This document shows positions 30,176 to 37,495 of a stretch of DNA of 37,495 bases, in pieces. How positions within the stretch are numbered: the first letter of the stretch is position 1; every line of letters starts with the position of its first letter. Source of the DNA: Actinomycetes bacterium (lineage in GTDB: Bacteria; Actinomycetota; Actinomycetes; Jiangellales; Jiangellaceae); contig JAJYTA010000023.1 of NCBI GenBank assembly GCA_021793295.1, forward strand, positions 1 to 37,495. The letters are read 5' to 3'. Below the pieces are notes generated by a model. The model had not been told where the DNA came from. It saw nothing but the letters and a program-made list of their open reading frames with translations, and ran no database searches. A program made the translations under genes and the position numbers.

Positions 30176-31188
30176 GTCCGCTCCTGCCGTCGCTGGAGGT
30201 ACAGATGAACGGACCCGAAGACCAGCGCGATGACGATGAGCAGGTTGCCGACCGTGGCGGCGGGCGAAAACTCCGGCTGGCCGGTGCCGAAGGCCTCGCG
30301 GTACGACCAGATCGCCAGCGTGGTCGACGAGTTGCCCGGGCCGCCGGTGGTCATGATCCAAATGACGTCGACGACCTTGAGCGTGTAGATCAACCCGAGG
30401 AGCAGCGTCACGGCCGACACGGGCCGCAGCAGCGGGAACGTGATCCGCCAGAACCGCTGCCAGACGGTCGCGCCGTCCAGCGCGGCCGCCTCGTAGAGGT
30501 CCTTGCTGATGTTCTGCAGCCCCGCGTAGAGGATCACCAGGTTGAACGGGATACCGAGCCAGATGTTGGCGATGATGACGGAGGTCAGCGCCCAGTCCGG
30601 GGAGGTCAGCCAGTTGATCTGGCCGATCCCGAACGACTCCAGCACCGAGTTCACGATCCCGTTCTCGCTGTTCAGCATCCACGACCACGTGGAGGCCGAG
30701 ACGATCAACGGCAGCAGCCACGGGATCAGGAACATCCCGCGCAGCAGCCCGGACAGCCGGAAGTTGTCGTGGAAGAACACCGCCAGGGCGAGGCCGATGG
30801 TGTACTGCGCGGCGATCGAGACGAACGTGAACAGCGCCGTGTTCCGCAGCGCCAGGCCGAACGCGTCCGACGTGACGACGTCCACGTAGTTGGCCAGGCC
30901 GAGGAACTCCGGGTTGCCCATGACGAACGCGCGTGGCGTGTAGTCATGCAGGCTGAGCTCGATGTTCCGGTACAGCGGATAGGCGTAGAAGATCGTCAGG
31001 TAGGCGAGCAGCGGAGCGATGAACGCGAACGCCGCCCACCGTGGCTCGCGTAGCCGGGACCTGCGTGCGGGGGCGGCCGGTGCGTCCGGCGGGGCGTTCG
31101 CCGGGCGGTCCGGCTGGCCGGGCGGCGTCGTCGCCACCCGGCCGTCGGACGCGCCGTCTCCGCTGGTCTTGGGGCTGGTGGATCTCAT
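30172..31188 (-). CDS. Sugar ABC transporter permease, MalF type
   Basis: A 338-residue permease with a proline- and alanine-rich N-terminal cytoplasmic stretch of about 45 residues, then six membrane segments and the loop LYEAAALDGATVWQRFWRITFP (EAA motif) that docks the ATPase. It belongs to the CUT1 MalF group. ATG 31188 follows AGGA. It is located 46 bases behind the binding-protein gene and overlaps the next permease. Confidence 0.92.
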   Translation of the reverse strand: MRSTSPKTSGDGASDGRVATTPPGQPDRPANAPPDAPAAPARRSRLREPRWAAFAFIAPLLAYLTIFYAYPLYRNIELSLHDYTPRAFVMGNPEFLGLANYVDVVTSDAFGLALRNTALFTFVSIAAQYTIGLALAVFFHDNFRLSGLLRGMFLIPWLLPLIVSASTWSWMLNSENGIVNSVLESFGIGQINWLTSPDWALTSVIIANIWLGIPFNLVILYAGLQNISKDLYEAAALDGATVWQRFWRITFPLLRPVSAVTLLLGLIYTLKVVDVIWIMTTGGPGNSSTTLAIWSYREAFGTGQPEFSPAATVGNLLIVIALVFGSVHLYLQRRQERT

Positions 31189-31234
31189 CTCACGGTTCCT
31201 CGTCCGGCTCGTGCGTGATACCCGCGCCGCAGGA

Positions 31235-32479
31235 TCACTCGGTCTCGGCCTCGGCGTTGGTCTGCGCTTCGGCCAGGGCCTCCTGCGGGCTCATCGAGCC
31301 GCTCAGGGCCTTCTGCACGGCCGTCCACAGCGCCTCGGAGATCTTCGGGTAGTCGATGCCGAGGTCGTCACTCGTGCGGCCCTTGGCGTTACGAACCGCT
31401 TCGACCCAGGGCTCGAGCGCGGCGTTCTGCGTCAGCAGCTCCTCCTGCGCGGCCTGCGTCGACGGGATGTAGTAGGCGAACGTGTTCGCGGTCTCGACGA
31501 GGCCCTCCGGCGTCGTCATGCACTCGACGATCTGGCTGGTGACGTCGTAACGGGCGTCATCCTCCTGGACCGGCGCGGTGATGAACTCGCCGCCGGTGGG
31601 CGTCTGCGCGACCCCGCCGTCCTGGCCGGGGATCTGGATGACGCCGGTCGGGAACTCGGCCTCGACGGCGGCGTTCACCTGCCAGGTGCCGTTCTCCGCG
31701 AACGCGAACCGCCCGGTGAGGAACTCCTCCCAGGTCGTGTTCTGGGAGTTGTTGATCACCGTGTTCGGCGCGTAGCCGGCGTCGAGCCACCCCTTCCACA
31801 GCTCGAGCGCCGCGACGGCCTCCGGGGAGTCGAGCTCACGCAGGTCGGCGCCTGCGCCCCAGAACCACGGCAGGAACTGGAACGAGCCCTCCTCGGTGCC
31901 GATGCCGGCGAACGTGATGCCCTCGTCGCCGTTCGCGACCACCTGCTCGAGCGCCGCGGTCAGCGACTGCCAGTCGGTGATCGACGCCGGGTCGACGCCG
32001 GCGGCGTCGAGGATCTGCTGGTTGTAATAGAGCGAGAGCGTGTTGGCGCCGATCGGGATGCCGTACGCGTCGCCGGCGACGACGCCCGCGTTCAGCAGAT
32101 TCTCGTCGAACCGGGAGGTGTCCAGGCCGAACTCCTCCATCGTGGTGAGCATGCCGGCATCGGCGAGCGTGGACACGGCGGGGTTGTCCAGCAGGATGAT
32201 GTCCGGCGACGTGCCCTCCTGGGCAGCCAGCAACGCCTGGTTGGTGAGCGCGGTGGTGTCGTAGGCGGTGCGCTCGATCGTCACGCCGGCCTCGTCGCCG
32301 CACGCGGAGACCCGTTGTGCCCAGTCCGACGAATCGTCGTGTTGCGGATACGGGTCCCACCAGGTGTAGGTGTCGCTGCCGGCCTGCGTGCTGTCGTCGG
32401 ATGACGAGCATGCGGCGAGCCCGGCCAGGCACAGGACGGCGGTTCCGGCCGCGCTCGCGGCACGGTTCGAGGGACGCAT
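31235..32479 (-). CDS. Sugar-binding lipoprotein of an ABC transporter
   Basis: A 414-residue extracellular solute-binding protein (family 1). The signal peptide ends in a clear lipobox, LAGLAAC24, so the mature protein is membrane-anchored. Family marks are DIILLDNPAVSTLADAGML, YGIPIGANTLSLYYNQQIL, the LELWKGWLDAGYAPN region and FAFAENGTWQV. It captures oligosaccharides for the two permeases. GGAGG lies 9 bases before ATG 32479; GTG 32482 immediately upstream is equally possible. It lies 28 bases behind the lacI-type gene and is likely cotranscribed with it. Confidence 0.92.
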   Translation of the reverse strand: MRPSNRAASAAGTAVLCLAGLAACSSSDDSTQAGSDTYTWWDPYPQHDDSSDWAQRVSACGDEAGVTIERTAYDTTALTNQALLAAQEGTSPDIILLDNPAVSTLADAGMLTTMEEFGLDTSRFDENLLNAGVVAGDAYGIPIGANTLSLYYNQQILDAAGVDPASITDWQSLTAALEQVVANGDEGITFAGIGTEEGSFQFLPWFWGAGADLRELDSPEAVAALELWKGWLDAGYAPNTVINNSQNTTWEEFLTGRFAFAENGTWQVNAAVEAEFPTGVIQIPGQDGGVAQTPTGGEFITAPVQEDDARYDVTSQIVECMTTPEGLVETANTFAYYIPSTQAAQEELLTQNAALEPWVEAVRNAKGRTSDDLGIDYPKISEALWTAVQKALSGSMSPQEALAEAQTNAEAETE

Positions 32480-32507
32480 CACGGTATTCCTCCTTGAATG
32501 GGATGGT

Positions 32508-33527
32508 TCAGGTGGGTGGAGCCGCGGTACTCCGGCGGTCGACGAGCTCGGGCGAGACCAACCGCACGACGTGCGGCTGTTTCCTGGCCTCCGGCGACTC
32601 GATCCGGCGGACGAGTTGGCGTATCGCCATCCGCCCGAGCCGGTCGGGTGCGCTCTCGATCGACGAGAACGGCAGCGAGAACGTGCGCGCGAACTCGTCG
32701 GAGTAGCGGCCGATGACGGACAAATCCGCGGGTGCGCTCAGCCCGCGGGCGTGCAGTACGGACGGCAGCGCGGCCGCTGCGGCCTCGTTGTTGAGCAGCA
32801 ACCCGGTGGCTTCCGGGTGCGTGTCCAGCAGGTCGTTGAGCAGTCGTCCGACGGCGGGCTGCTTGGAGTCGCCGAACACCGCGTGCAGCCTGACGCCGCG
32901 CAGGCTCGCCTGCTCCAGCGCCGCGTTCTGCAGCCGCCACACGTAGGCGCCACCCCGTTCGACGACGTGCTCGGGCTGCGAGACCAGGATCAGCTCACGA
33001 TGCCCGAGCCGGTACATGTGGTCGACCATCGTCCGGCCCGCTTCCTCGAAATCCAGGTCGAACACGTCGAGGCCGGAGCAGTTGCCGGGCAGGCCGACGA
33101 GCGCGCCCGGTTGCGGAGCGGCACGCAACGTGGACAGTCGCGGGTCGTCCTCGGCGACGTTGAGCAACACGACGCCGTCGACCATCCGGGAGTCGGTGAT
33201 CCGGCCGAGCGCGCGGGCGCCGTCGGCCTCGGTGACCAGCAGGATGTCGTAGCCGAGCTCGCGTGCCGCGTCAGAGACGCCGAGCATGTACTGCAACATG
33301 GCCGGGGCGAACTCGTCCTCGTGGAACTGTGCCAGCAACCCGATGACCATCGTCTTCGACGTCGCCAGTGCCCGGGCTCCCGCGTTCGCGGTGTATCCGA
33401 GCTCGACGACGGCGTCGTTCACCCGCTGTCGTACCTCCGCCGAGATCGTGCGCTTGCCGGACAGGGCGTACGACGCGGTGCTCCGGGATACCCCGGCCGC
33501 TCGCGCGACATCGCCGATCGTGACCAC
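32508..33527 (-). CDS. LacI-family transcriptional repressor
   Basis: A 339-residue regulator with the LacI helix-turn-helix at the very N-terminus (TIGDVARAAGVSRSTASYALSG) and hinge ALATSKT, followed by a periplasmic-binding-protein-like effector domain. The GTG start at 33527 has GAGGAG 7 bases upstream. A palindromic operator with the core CGAACCGGTTCG lies 20 bases before the start. A matching palindrome lies before the large glycosidase at 37412-37429, so it probably represses both its own operon and that gene until a sugar ligand binds. The ligand is likely an arabinose- or xylose-containing oligosaccharide. Confidence 0.92.
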   Translation of the reverse strand: MVTIGDVARAAGVSRSTASYALSGKRTISAEVRQRVNDAVVELGYTANAGARALATSKTMVIGLLAQFHEDEFAPAMLQYMLGVSDAARELGYDILLVTEADGARALGRITDSRMVDGVVLLNVAEDDPRLSTLRAAPQPGALVGLPGNCSGLDVFDLDFEEAGRTMVDHMYRLGHRELILVSQPEHVVERGGAYVWRLQNAALEQASLRGVRLHAVFGDSKQPAVGRLLNDLLDTHPEATGLLLNNEAAAAALPSVLHARGLSAPADLSVIGRYSDEFARTFSLPFSSIESAPDRLGRMAIRQLVRRIESPEARKQPHVVRLVSPELVDRRSTAAPPT

Positions 33528-33546
33528 GCGTGACTCCTCACTCTCT

Positions 33547-33562
33547 GCCGAACCGGTTCGAC
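33547..33562. promoter_or_regulatory. LacI-type operator before the transporter operon
   Basis: GCCGAACCGGTTCGAC is a 16-bp palindrome with one mismatch and the perfect core CGAACCGGTTCG. It lies between the glycosidase terminator and the lacI start and shares 15 of 16 bases with the operator at 37412-37429. LacI-family sites typically have a central CG, as here. Confidence 0.8.
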
Positions 33563-33583
33563 GGCTCTATCAGTCGACCCGGA

Positions 33584-33629
33584 GGGCAACCGGGCCGGCT
33601 CCTGGAAGTCAGTGGCCGCCCGGTTGCCC
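33584..33629 (-). terminator. Terminator hairpin after the large glycosidase
   Basis: GGGCAACCGGGC (33584-33595) and GCCCGGTTGCCC (33618-33629) form a perfect 12-bp stem around a 22-base loop. It lies just after the glycosidase stop and before the operator, separating two transcription units of the same direction. Confidence 0.65.
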
Positions 33630-33651
33630 GTTTGAGGTCAACCGCCAGGCA

Positions 33652-36600
33652 TCACGGCCGACTCGGCCGCGTCCGGCTGGAGAACTCCGTGATCGAGATG
33701 TTGTCGATCACCGGGGCGTACTGCGAGCGCAGGTGGATCCCCGGCCACAGGTCTTCGCTGTACGTGACACCGTCGAAGTTCGGCTTTTCCTCGGACGAGA
33801 ACACGATGGTGTTCGTGCCTTCGGTCAACTCCACCGGAACCGTCGTCTGCCAGAAGTTGTTCTCGTGGAACGTGCCCGGGAGGAGCACGCTCTCGGCCTC
33901 CGCTCCGTTGACCGAGATGTCCGCGCGACGCCCCATCGGGTTGGGGTTGTAGTGCGACGCCTCGGACTGCTCCGGGTTGGAGTAGCGCAGCCGCATCGCG
34001 TGCATACCGCTGCGCTCAGCCGTCACCTCGAACGTCAATGTGTTCGAGTTTCCGGGTTCCCCGCCGATCCCGGTGACCGCGGAGCCCTCGCTGGCCAGTG
34101 ACAACGGCGTAGCCTCGGCCGTTCCGGCCGTATCGGCGTCCTCGGCCTCGTAGACCGACGTGCGCAGGGTGCCCGAGGTCGGTTCGACGTCGATCCGGTC
34201 AATGAGCAACGTCCGGGACACCCCGGTGACGGTGACCTTGTTGATGCCGCCGGACAGTGAAACCGCGGCCGCGGCCGGGGCCGGCCCGACCGACATGACG
34301 TCCTGGCCGTTCACCGCAAGCTCGGCCGTGCCGCGGCCGAGCGTGTGCACACTGATGGTCGACTCGGCGTCCTCCGCGGAGTAGACCCAGAACGTCGCGA
34401 CATCGCCCTCGGTGAGCGCGGCGGCACCGGCGCCGGATACGCCGCGACGGCTCAGCCGCGGGTCGTCGTAGACGGCTGCCGCCCCGTCGAGCTCGGCCAG
34501 TTCCGCCTCGTAGGTCGACACCTCGGCGTCCGGGTTCGGCAGCGACAACACGATCCGGTCGATGAGAGCATCGCCCTTCGTGGCGCCGGAACCGTCGAGG
34601 CTCTGCGCCGCCAGCGAGATGGTGTGCCTGCCCTCGGTGAGTTCGACCGTCGTGTCGGCGTGGTCCCAGACCACCCACTTGTAACCCAACGGCAGGTGCA
34701 ATTCCTGTTCCGCGCCGCCGTCGACCCGCAGGAACACGTTGGTCGGGCCCTGCTCCTGGACAAGGTCGTGCGTGTTCAGCGAGTTGGCGAAGACGCTGAG
34801 GTCGTAGGTGCCGTCCTCCGGCACGTCGACGGTGAAGTCGAGCACACCGTCCGAGCCGGTGCGAAGCCCGCCCACGTGGAACCCGCCCGAAGTGTAGAAC
34901 TTCGACACGTCGTCGGGTGAGCCTTCCGGCCCGTTCAGGCTGTAGCCGGACCCGGTGTACTCGGCGTCCTCGGCCTCGTGGGACTGCTCCCACAGCGCCG
35001 GCGCGACACCGCCCGGCGTGCCCGCGCCGGCCGGCGCCAGCACGACCTCGTAGGCCGACGACTCGGTCAGCTCCGGCAGGTCGCCACCGAAGTCGAACTC
35101 CACCGAGGCGTCCTCCACCTCGACCACGCGCTCGTCGACGAGCTCCGGCTGGGCGGAGTCACCGATCTGCCCGGTCCACGGGATCTCTCGGATCCACGCG
35201 TGCACCCGGTCGCCGAACAGGTCGGCGGGGATGTTGTCGAACCGGACGCTGCCGTCTCCGTCGTCGCCGCCGAACAGCGCCCTGGCCTGGGCCTTGTTCT
35301 CGTCGAGCGTTGCGAGGCCCTGAAGGGTGTAGTTCTCACCCGGGAACGGCGGCGTGACCTCCACGGTGTGCCCGGTCATCCGGCCGTAGGCGTTGAACAG
35401 CCACCACTGGCCGTTGGCCCGGTTGGCCTGCACGGCCGAGTCCGACAGGTTGCCGTTGATGTTCCAGAAGGCCAGCATCGCGTCGATCTTGGACTCCTCG
35501 ATCGCCGAGAACCACTGGATCATCTGCCCGGGAACCGAGGTGTGGTAATTGAACGCGTACTCGTCCACGTTGATCGGCAGCTCGGTGCCTTCGTGCGCGG
35601 TGCCGGCGAACACCTCCGCCTCCCATTCGCGGTACCTGGCCACGCTGTCGCGGACGTTCTCGGGGTGGCTCAGTTCGTGCCAGGTGATGATGTCCGGAAC
35701 GGTCCCGGCCTCGACGGCGTGCTCCATGAACCCTTTGACCTGCGAGTACAGCGCGCTGGTGTTCGGGCCGGCGATCCGGACACCGGGCAGCCGGTCTTTG
35801 ATCATCCGGTAGATCCGGTCCCAGGCGGCGAAGTAGTCCGTCGGGTCGTCGAGCCAGCTGACCCCGTCGTAGCTCCACTGGCCGGTGCCGAACATGTTGC
35901 CCTCGGGCTCGTTGAACGGCTCGATGACGAGGTTGTCGCGGTACTCCGGGGCGAGCTGCGCGATCTGGTCGAGCTGACGCTCGACGACGTCGACGTAGCC
36001 GTCCAGCTTCTCGTCCGGGGTGTCGCCGGGCCACTGGTACGGGAAGCCGCGATAGAAGTCGGTCGGCCGGACGTAGACGTCGCCGTCGCTCGCGTCGGCC
36101 AGCGGCTTGACGACCTCCAGGGCATCCGACCCCGGATGCTGCGCTCCGTCCTGTCCCTTCGTGGCGACCGTGCGGACGTTCATGCCTTCGATGACGTTGT
36201 TCGTGGGCAGGCCCGGCCCGTACAGGCCGTAGAGGCTGCCGGAGGCGCCGCCGTAAAAGGCCTCGGTGTTCTTGGCCAGGTCCACGACCAGCTCATTGCG
36301 GACCACCCTGACGGTCGCGGTGACCGGTATCCCGGCCGCGGTCCCGTCCACCGTGAACTCGCCGGCTTCGGCGTAGTCGCCCGGTGACACGTCCGCCCAG
36401 TCGACGTCCACGTCGCGGTCGTAGCCGTCGGAGAAGGTGGCGCGGACCGTCGAGGGCAGGTCCGGAGCGGTTCCCACCGTCGTGCTCAGGTCGAACGTGT
36501 CCTGCGCCAGTCCGGTCGGTGTGGCGGTGCCGCCGCCGACAAGCGCGGCCACCTGCTCGGCCGACAACGCGGAGCCGTAGACGCGGAAATCGTCGACCGC

Positions 36601-37314
36601 TCCGTCGAACAGCGGATCGGGGTAGAAGCTCTTGCCGATGTAGCCGGCGACATCAGCCGAGTCGTCCACGAGCTCACCGGCGCTCACGGTGGTCGGCGCA
36701 GAGGCGACGGCGACACCGTCGAGATACGTGGTGATGCGTTCCGCAGTGGTGTCCAGGGTGACGGTGACGGTCTTCCATGCCTCGGCCGGCAGCGCGGCCG
36801 AGCCGGTGATCGTCGCTTCGCCGCCCGCGCCGGACGTGGTCACCGCGGTGCGGAGCCGGCCGTCGCCGTGGTGCGGCGTGGTGAACAGATAGCGGCTGGT
36901 GTCGGTGCCGAGCGCGTACATCCACTGCCACGGAGCCGTGTTCCCGCTCCAGCGGACGCGTAGGGAGACCGTCAGGTCGTCCGTGCCGTCGAGCGCTTCG
37001 GCTGGCAGTTCGACGTACGCGCCGCCGGAGTCGGCGGCGCCTCCCGGAAGGCTCAGGGCGTCGCCGCCATCGCCGTCGTCGACGTGCGCGGCGCCGGTAC
37101 CGGCGAGCGTGCCGTCGAGGCCGTTGCCGGACGTGTCGGTGATAGTACCGCTCTGCGGATCGTCGGAGTCGAAGTCGTACTGCAGGATCGGCGCAGGCGG
37201 GTCGGCGGCGCCCGCCGGTACGGCGAAGCTGCCGGCCACCAGGCCGGTGCTCACTGTGGCCAACGCCGCGGACACTGCCACGACGCGGGTCCGTGCTGCA
37301 CTTGGTCGCACCAT
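33652..37314 (-). CDS. Large secreted multidomain glycoside hydrolase with carbohydrate-binding modules
   Basis: A 1220-residue exported enzyme. A Sec signal peptide ends near AVPAGAA (37). A LamG/concanavalin-like domain follows (about 43-260), then a short Ig-like Big_4 type domain (about 270-340). Next is a TIM-barrel glycosidase (about 345-745) of clan GH-A type, with the acid/base glutamate in EPFNEPEGN (about 468) and the probable nucleophile in INVDEYAF (about 586). The C-terminus has three beta-sandwich modules that each open with an EAE motif (HEAEDAEY, YEAELAEL, YEAEDADT), typical of CBM6/CBM35-like modules. The GH family is not clear to me. ATG 37314 follows AGGAG at 8 bases. The gene is preceded by a LacI-type operator. 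Confidence 0.85.
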   Translation of the reverse strand: MVRPSAARTRVVAVSAALATVSTGLVAGSFAVPAGAADPPAPILQYDFDSDDPQSGTITDTSGNGLDGTLAGTGAAHVDDGDGGDALSLPGGAADSGGAYVELPAEALDGTDDLTVSLRVRWSGNTAPWQWMYALGTDTSRYLFTTPHHGDGRLRTAVTTSGAGGEATITGSAALPAEAWKTVTVTLDTTAERITTYLDGVAVASAPTTVSAGELVDDSADVAGYIGKSFYPDPLFDGAVDDFRVYGSALSAEQVAALVGGGTATPTGLAQDTFDLSTTVGTAPDLPSTVRATFSDGYDRDVDVDWADVSPGDYAEAGEFTVDGTAAGIPVTATVRVVRNELVVDLAKNTEAFYGGASGSLYGLYGPGLPTNNVIEGMNVRTVATKGQDGAQHPGSDALEVVKPLADASDGDVYVRPTDFYRGFPYQWPGDTPDEKLDGYVDVVERQLDQIAQLAPEYRDNLVIEPFNEPEGNMFGTGQWSYDGVSWLDDPTDYFAAWDRIYRMIKDRLPGVRIAGPNTSALYSQVKGFMEHAVEAGTVPDIITWHELSHPENVRDSVARYREWEAEVFAGTAHEGTELPINVDEYAFNYHTSVPGQMIQWFSAIEESKIDAMLAFWNINGNLSDSAVQANRANGQWWLFNAYGRMTGHTVEVTPPFPGENYTLQGLATLDENKAQARALFGGDDGDGSVRFDNIPADLFGDRVHAWIREIPWTGQIGDSAQPELVDERVVEVEDASVEFDFGGDLPELTESSAYEVVLAPAGAGTPGGVAPALWEQSHEAEDAEYTGSGYSLNGPEGSPDDVSKFYTSGGFHVGGLRTGSDGVLDFTVDVPEDGTYDLSVFANSLNTHDLVQEQGPTNVFLRVDGGAEQELHLPLGYKWVVWDHADTTVELTEGRHTISLAAQSLDGSGATKGDALIDRIVLSLPNPDAEVSTYEAELAELDGAAAVYDDPRLSRRGVSGAGAAALTEGDVATFWVYSAEDAESTISVHTLGRGTAELAVNGQDVMSVGPAPAAAAVSLSGGINKVTVTGVSRTLLIDRIDVEPTSGTLRTSVYEAEDADTAGTAEATPLSLASEGSAVTGIGGEPGNSNTLTFEVTAERSGMHAMRLRYSNPEQSEASHYNPNPMGRRADISVNGAEAESVLLPGTFHENNFWQTTVPVELTEGTNTIVFSSEEKPNFDGVTYSEDLWPGIHLRSQYAPVIDNISITEFSSRTRPSRP

Positions 37315-37411
37315 CGTTGCTGCTCCTGGGTCGTCGCTCAGGTGGTCGTCGGTGCTCGTCCGTCCCTGTCCGAGCTCGTGCGTACTCCTTTCGTCGGACC
37401 GCGTCGACGGG

Positions 37412-37429
37412 TGTCGAACCGGTTCGACA
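37412..37429. promoter_or_regulatory. Perfect 18-bp LacI-type operator before the glycosidase
   Basis: TGTCGAACCGGTTCGACA is a perfect 18-bp palindrome, 97 bases upstream of the glycosidase ATG. It has the same core as the operator before the lacI-led operon. No clear -35/-10 pair was recognised between it and the window end (37430-37495). Confidence 0.85.
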
Positions 37430-37495
37430 GTGTGCGGAAACATCCCTTCGCGTGGATGGGTGTTTCGGGCGGGAAATGTCCTCGGTCGATTGTGG

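Noticed and set aside
30176-30721. Extended 454-residue frame of the MalG-type permease
   Set aside because: The extra N-terminal part lies inside the MalF-type permease gene in another frame; the ATGA overlap at 30172-30175 marks the real start.
31218-31223. GGGTAT on the minus strand between the binding-protein and permease genes
   Set aside because: The -35 position reads CCGA, and the place is inside an operon with a sufficient upstream operator.
37315-37443. Start of the large glycosidase at 37443
   Set aside because: The extra 43 residues would cover the operator palindrome, and the signal peptide begins at ATG 37314, which has a ribosome site.
1-37495. CRISPR array, insertion sequences or prophage
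   Set aside because: No spaced direct repeats of CRISPR type, no transposase, integrase or terminal inverted repeats were seen. The tandem repeats at 15519, 23008 and 24555 have no spacers.

Overview
The window is high-GC DNA typical of an Actinomycetota chromosome. The support is a WhiB regulator, GAF-ANTAR and DUF1876 proteins, SigB/F-type and ECF sigma factors, an actinobacterial GQDPYP-type Ung, UdgX, many GTG starts and probable leaderless mRNAs. The genus cannot be fixed from the sequence alone. No rRNA, tRNA, CRISPR array, phage or insertion sequence was found.

Left part (1-17.8 kb): a stress and DNA-repair neighbourhood. In order it holds a GlsB/YeaQ membrane protein, udgX with a sugar-nucleotide epimerase, a GAF-ANTAR regulator, an HhH-GPD endonuclease-like protein, WhiB, an ATP-dependent DNA ligase with an SDR dehydrogenase, and a PEBP protein with an RpoD-like sigma factor. 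These are followed by a phosphoribosyltransferase-hydrolase fusion with transketolase, an arylsulfotransferase-like lipoprotein, a TrmB/LuxR-like regulator, DUF1876, YjbQ, an ECF sigma/anti-sigma pair, CutA, a STAS protein and a SigB/F-type sigma factor. Reading the intergenic DNA by eye shows a repeated promoter pattern of the SigB/SigF class (GNNT, exactly 15 bases, GGGTA). It lies in front of at least six transcription units, with two weaker copies. In four cases the -10 element ends only 9-10 bases before the start codon. This looks like a local general-stress regulon and is the main observation of this report.

Middle part (17.9-25.3 kb): housekeeping and mixed genes. These are a FhuF-like Fe-S protein, a cold-shock protein, ung, a divergent glucose-6-phosphate dehydrogenase, prfC with a 12-bp tandem repeat at its promoter, a secreted metallo-beta-lactamase-fold hydrolase, and an ArsR-type regulator followed by what looks like the last codons of a lost ABC permease.

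Right part (25.3-37.5 kb, all minus strand): a carbohydrate-utilisation locus. A very large secreted multidomain glycosidase is followed by a LacI-family repressor, a lipoprotein sugar-binding protein, two permeases, a GH31 alpha-glycosidase and a GH127 beta-L-arabinofuranosidase. Near-identical palindromic operators (core CGAACCGGTTCG) precede both the large glycosidase and the lacI-led operon. The likely model is that the secreted enzyme attacks a plant polysaccharide or glycoprotein, the ABC system imports oligosaccharides, and the two cytoplasmic enzymes trim xylose- and arabinose-type side groups, all under one repressor.
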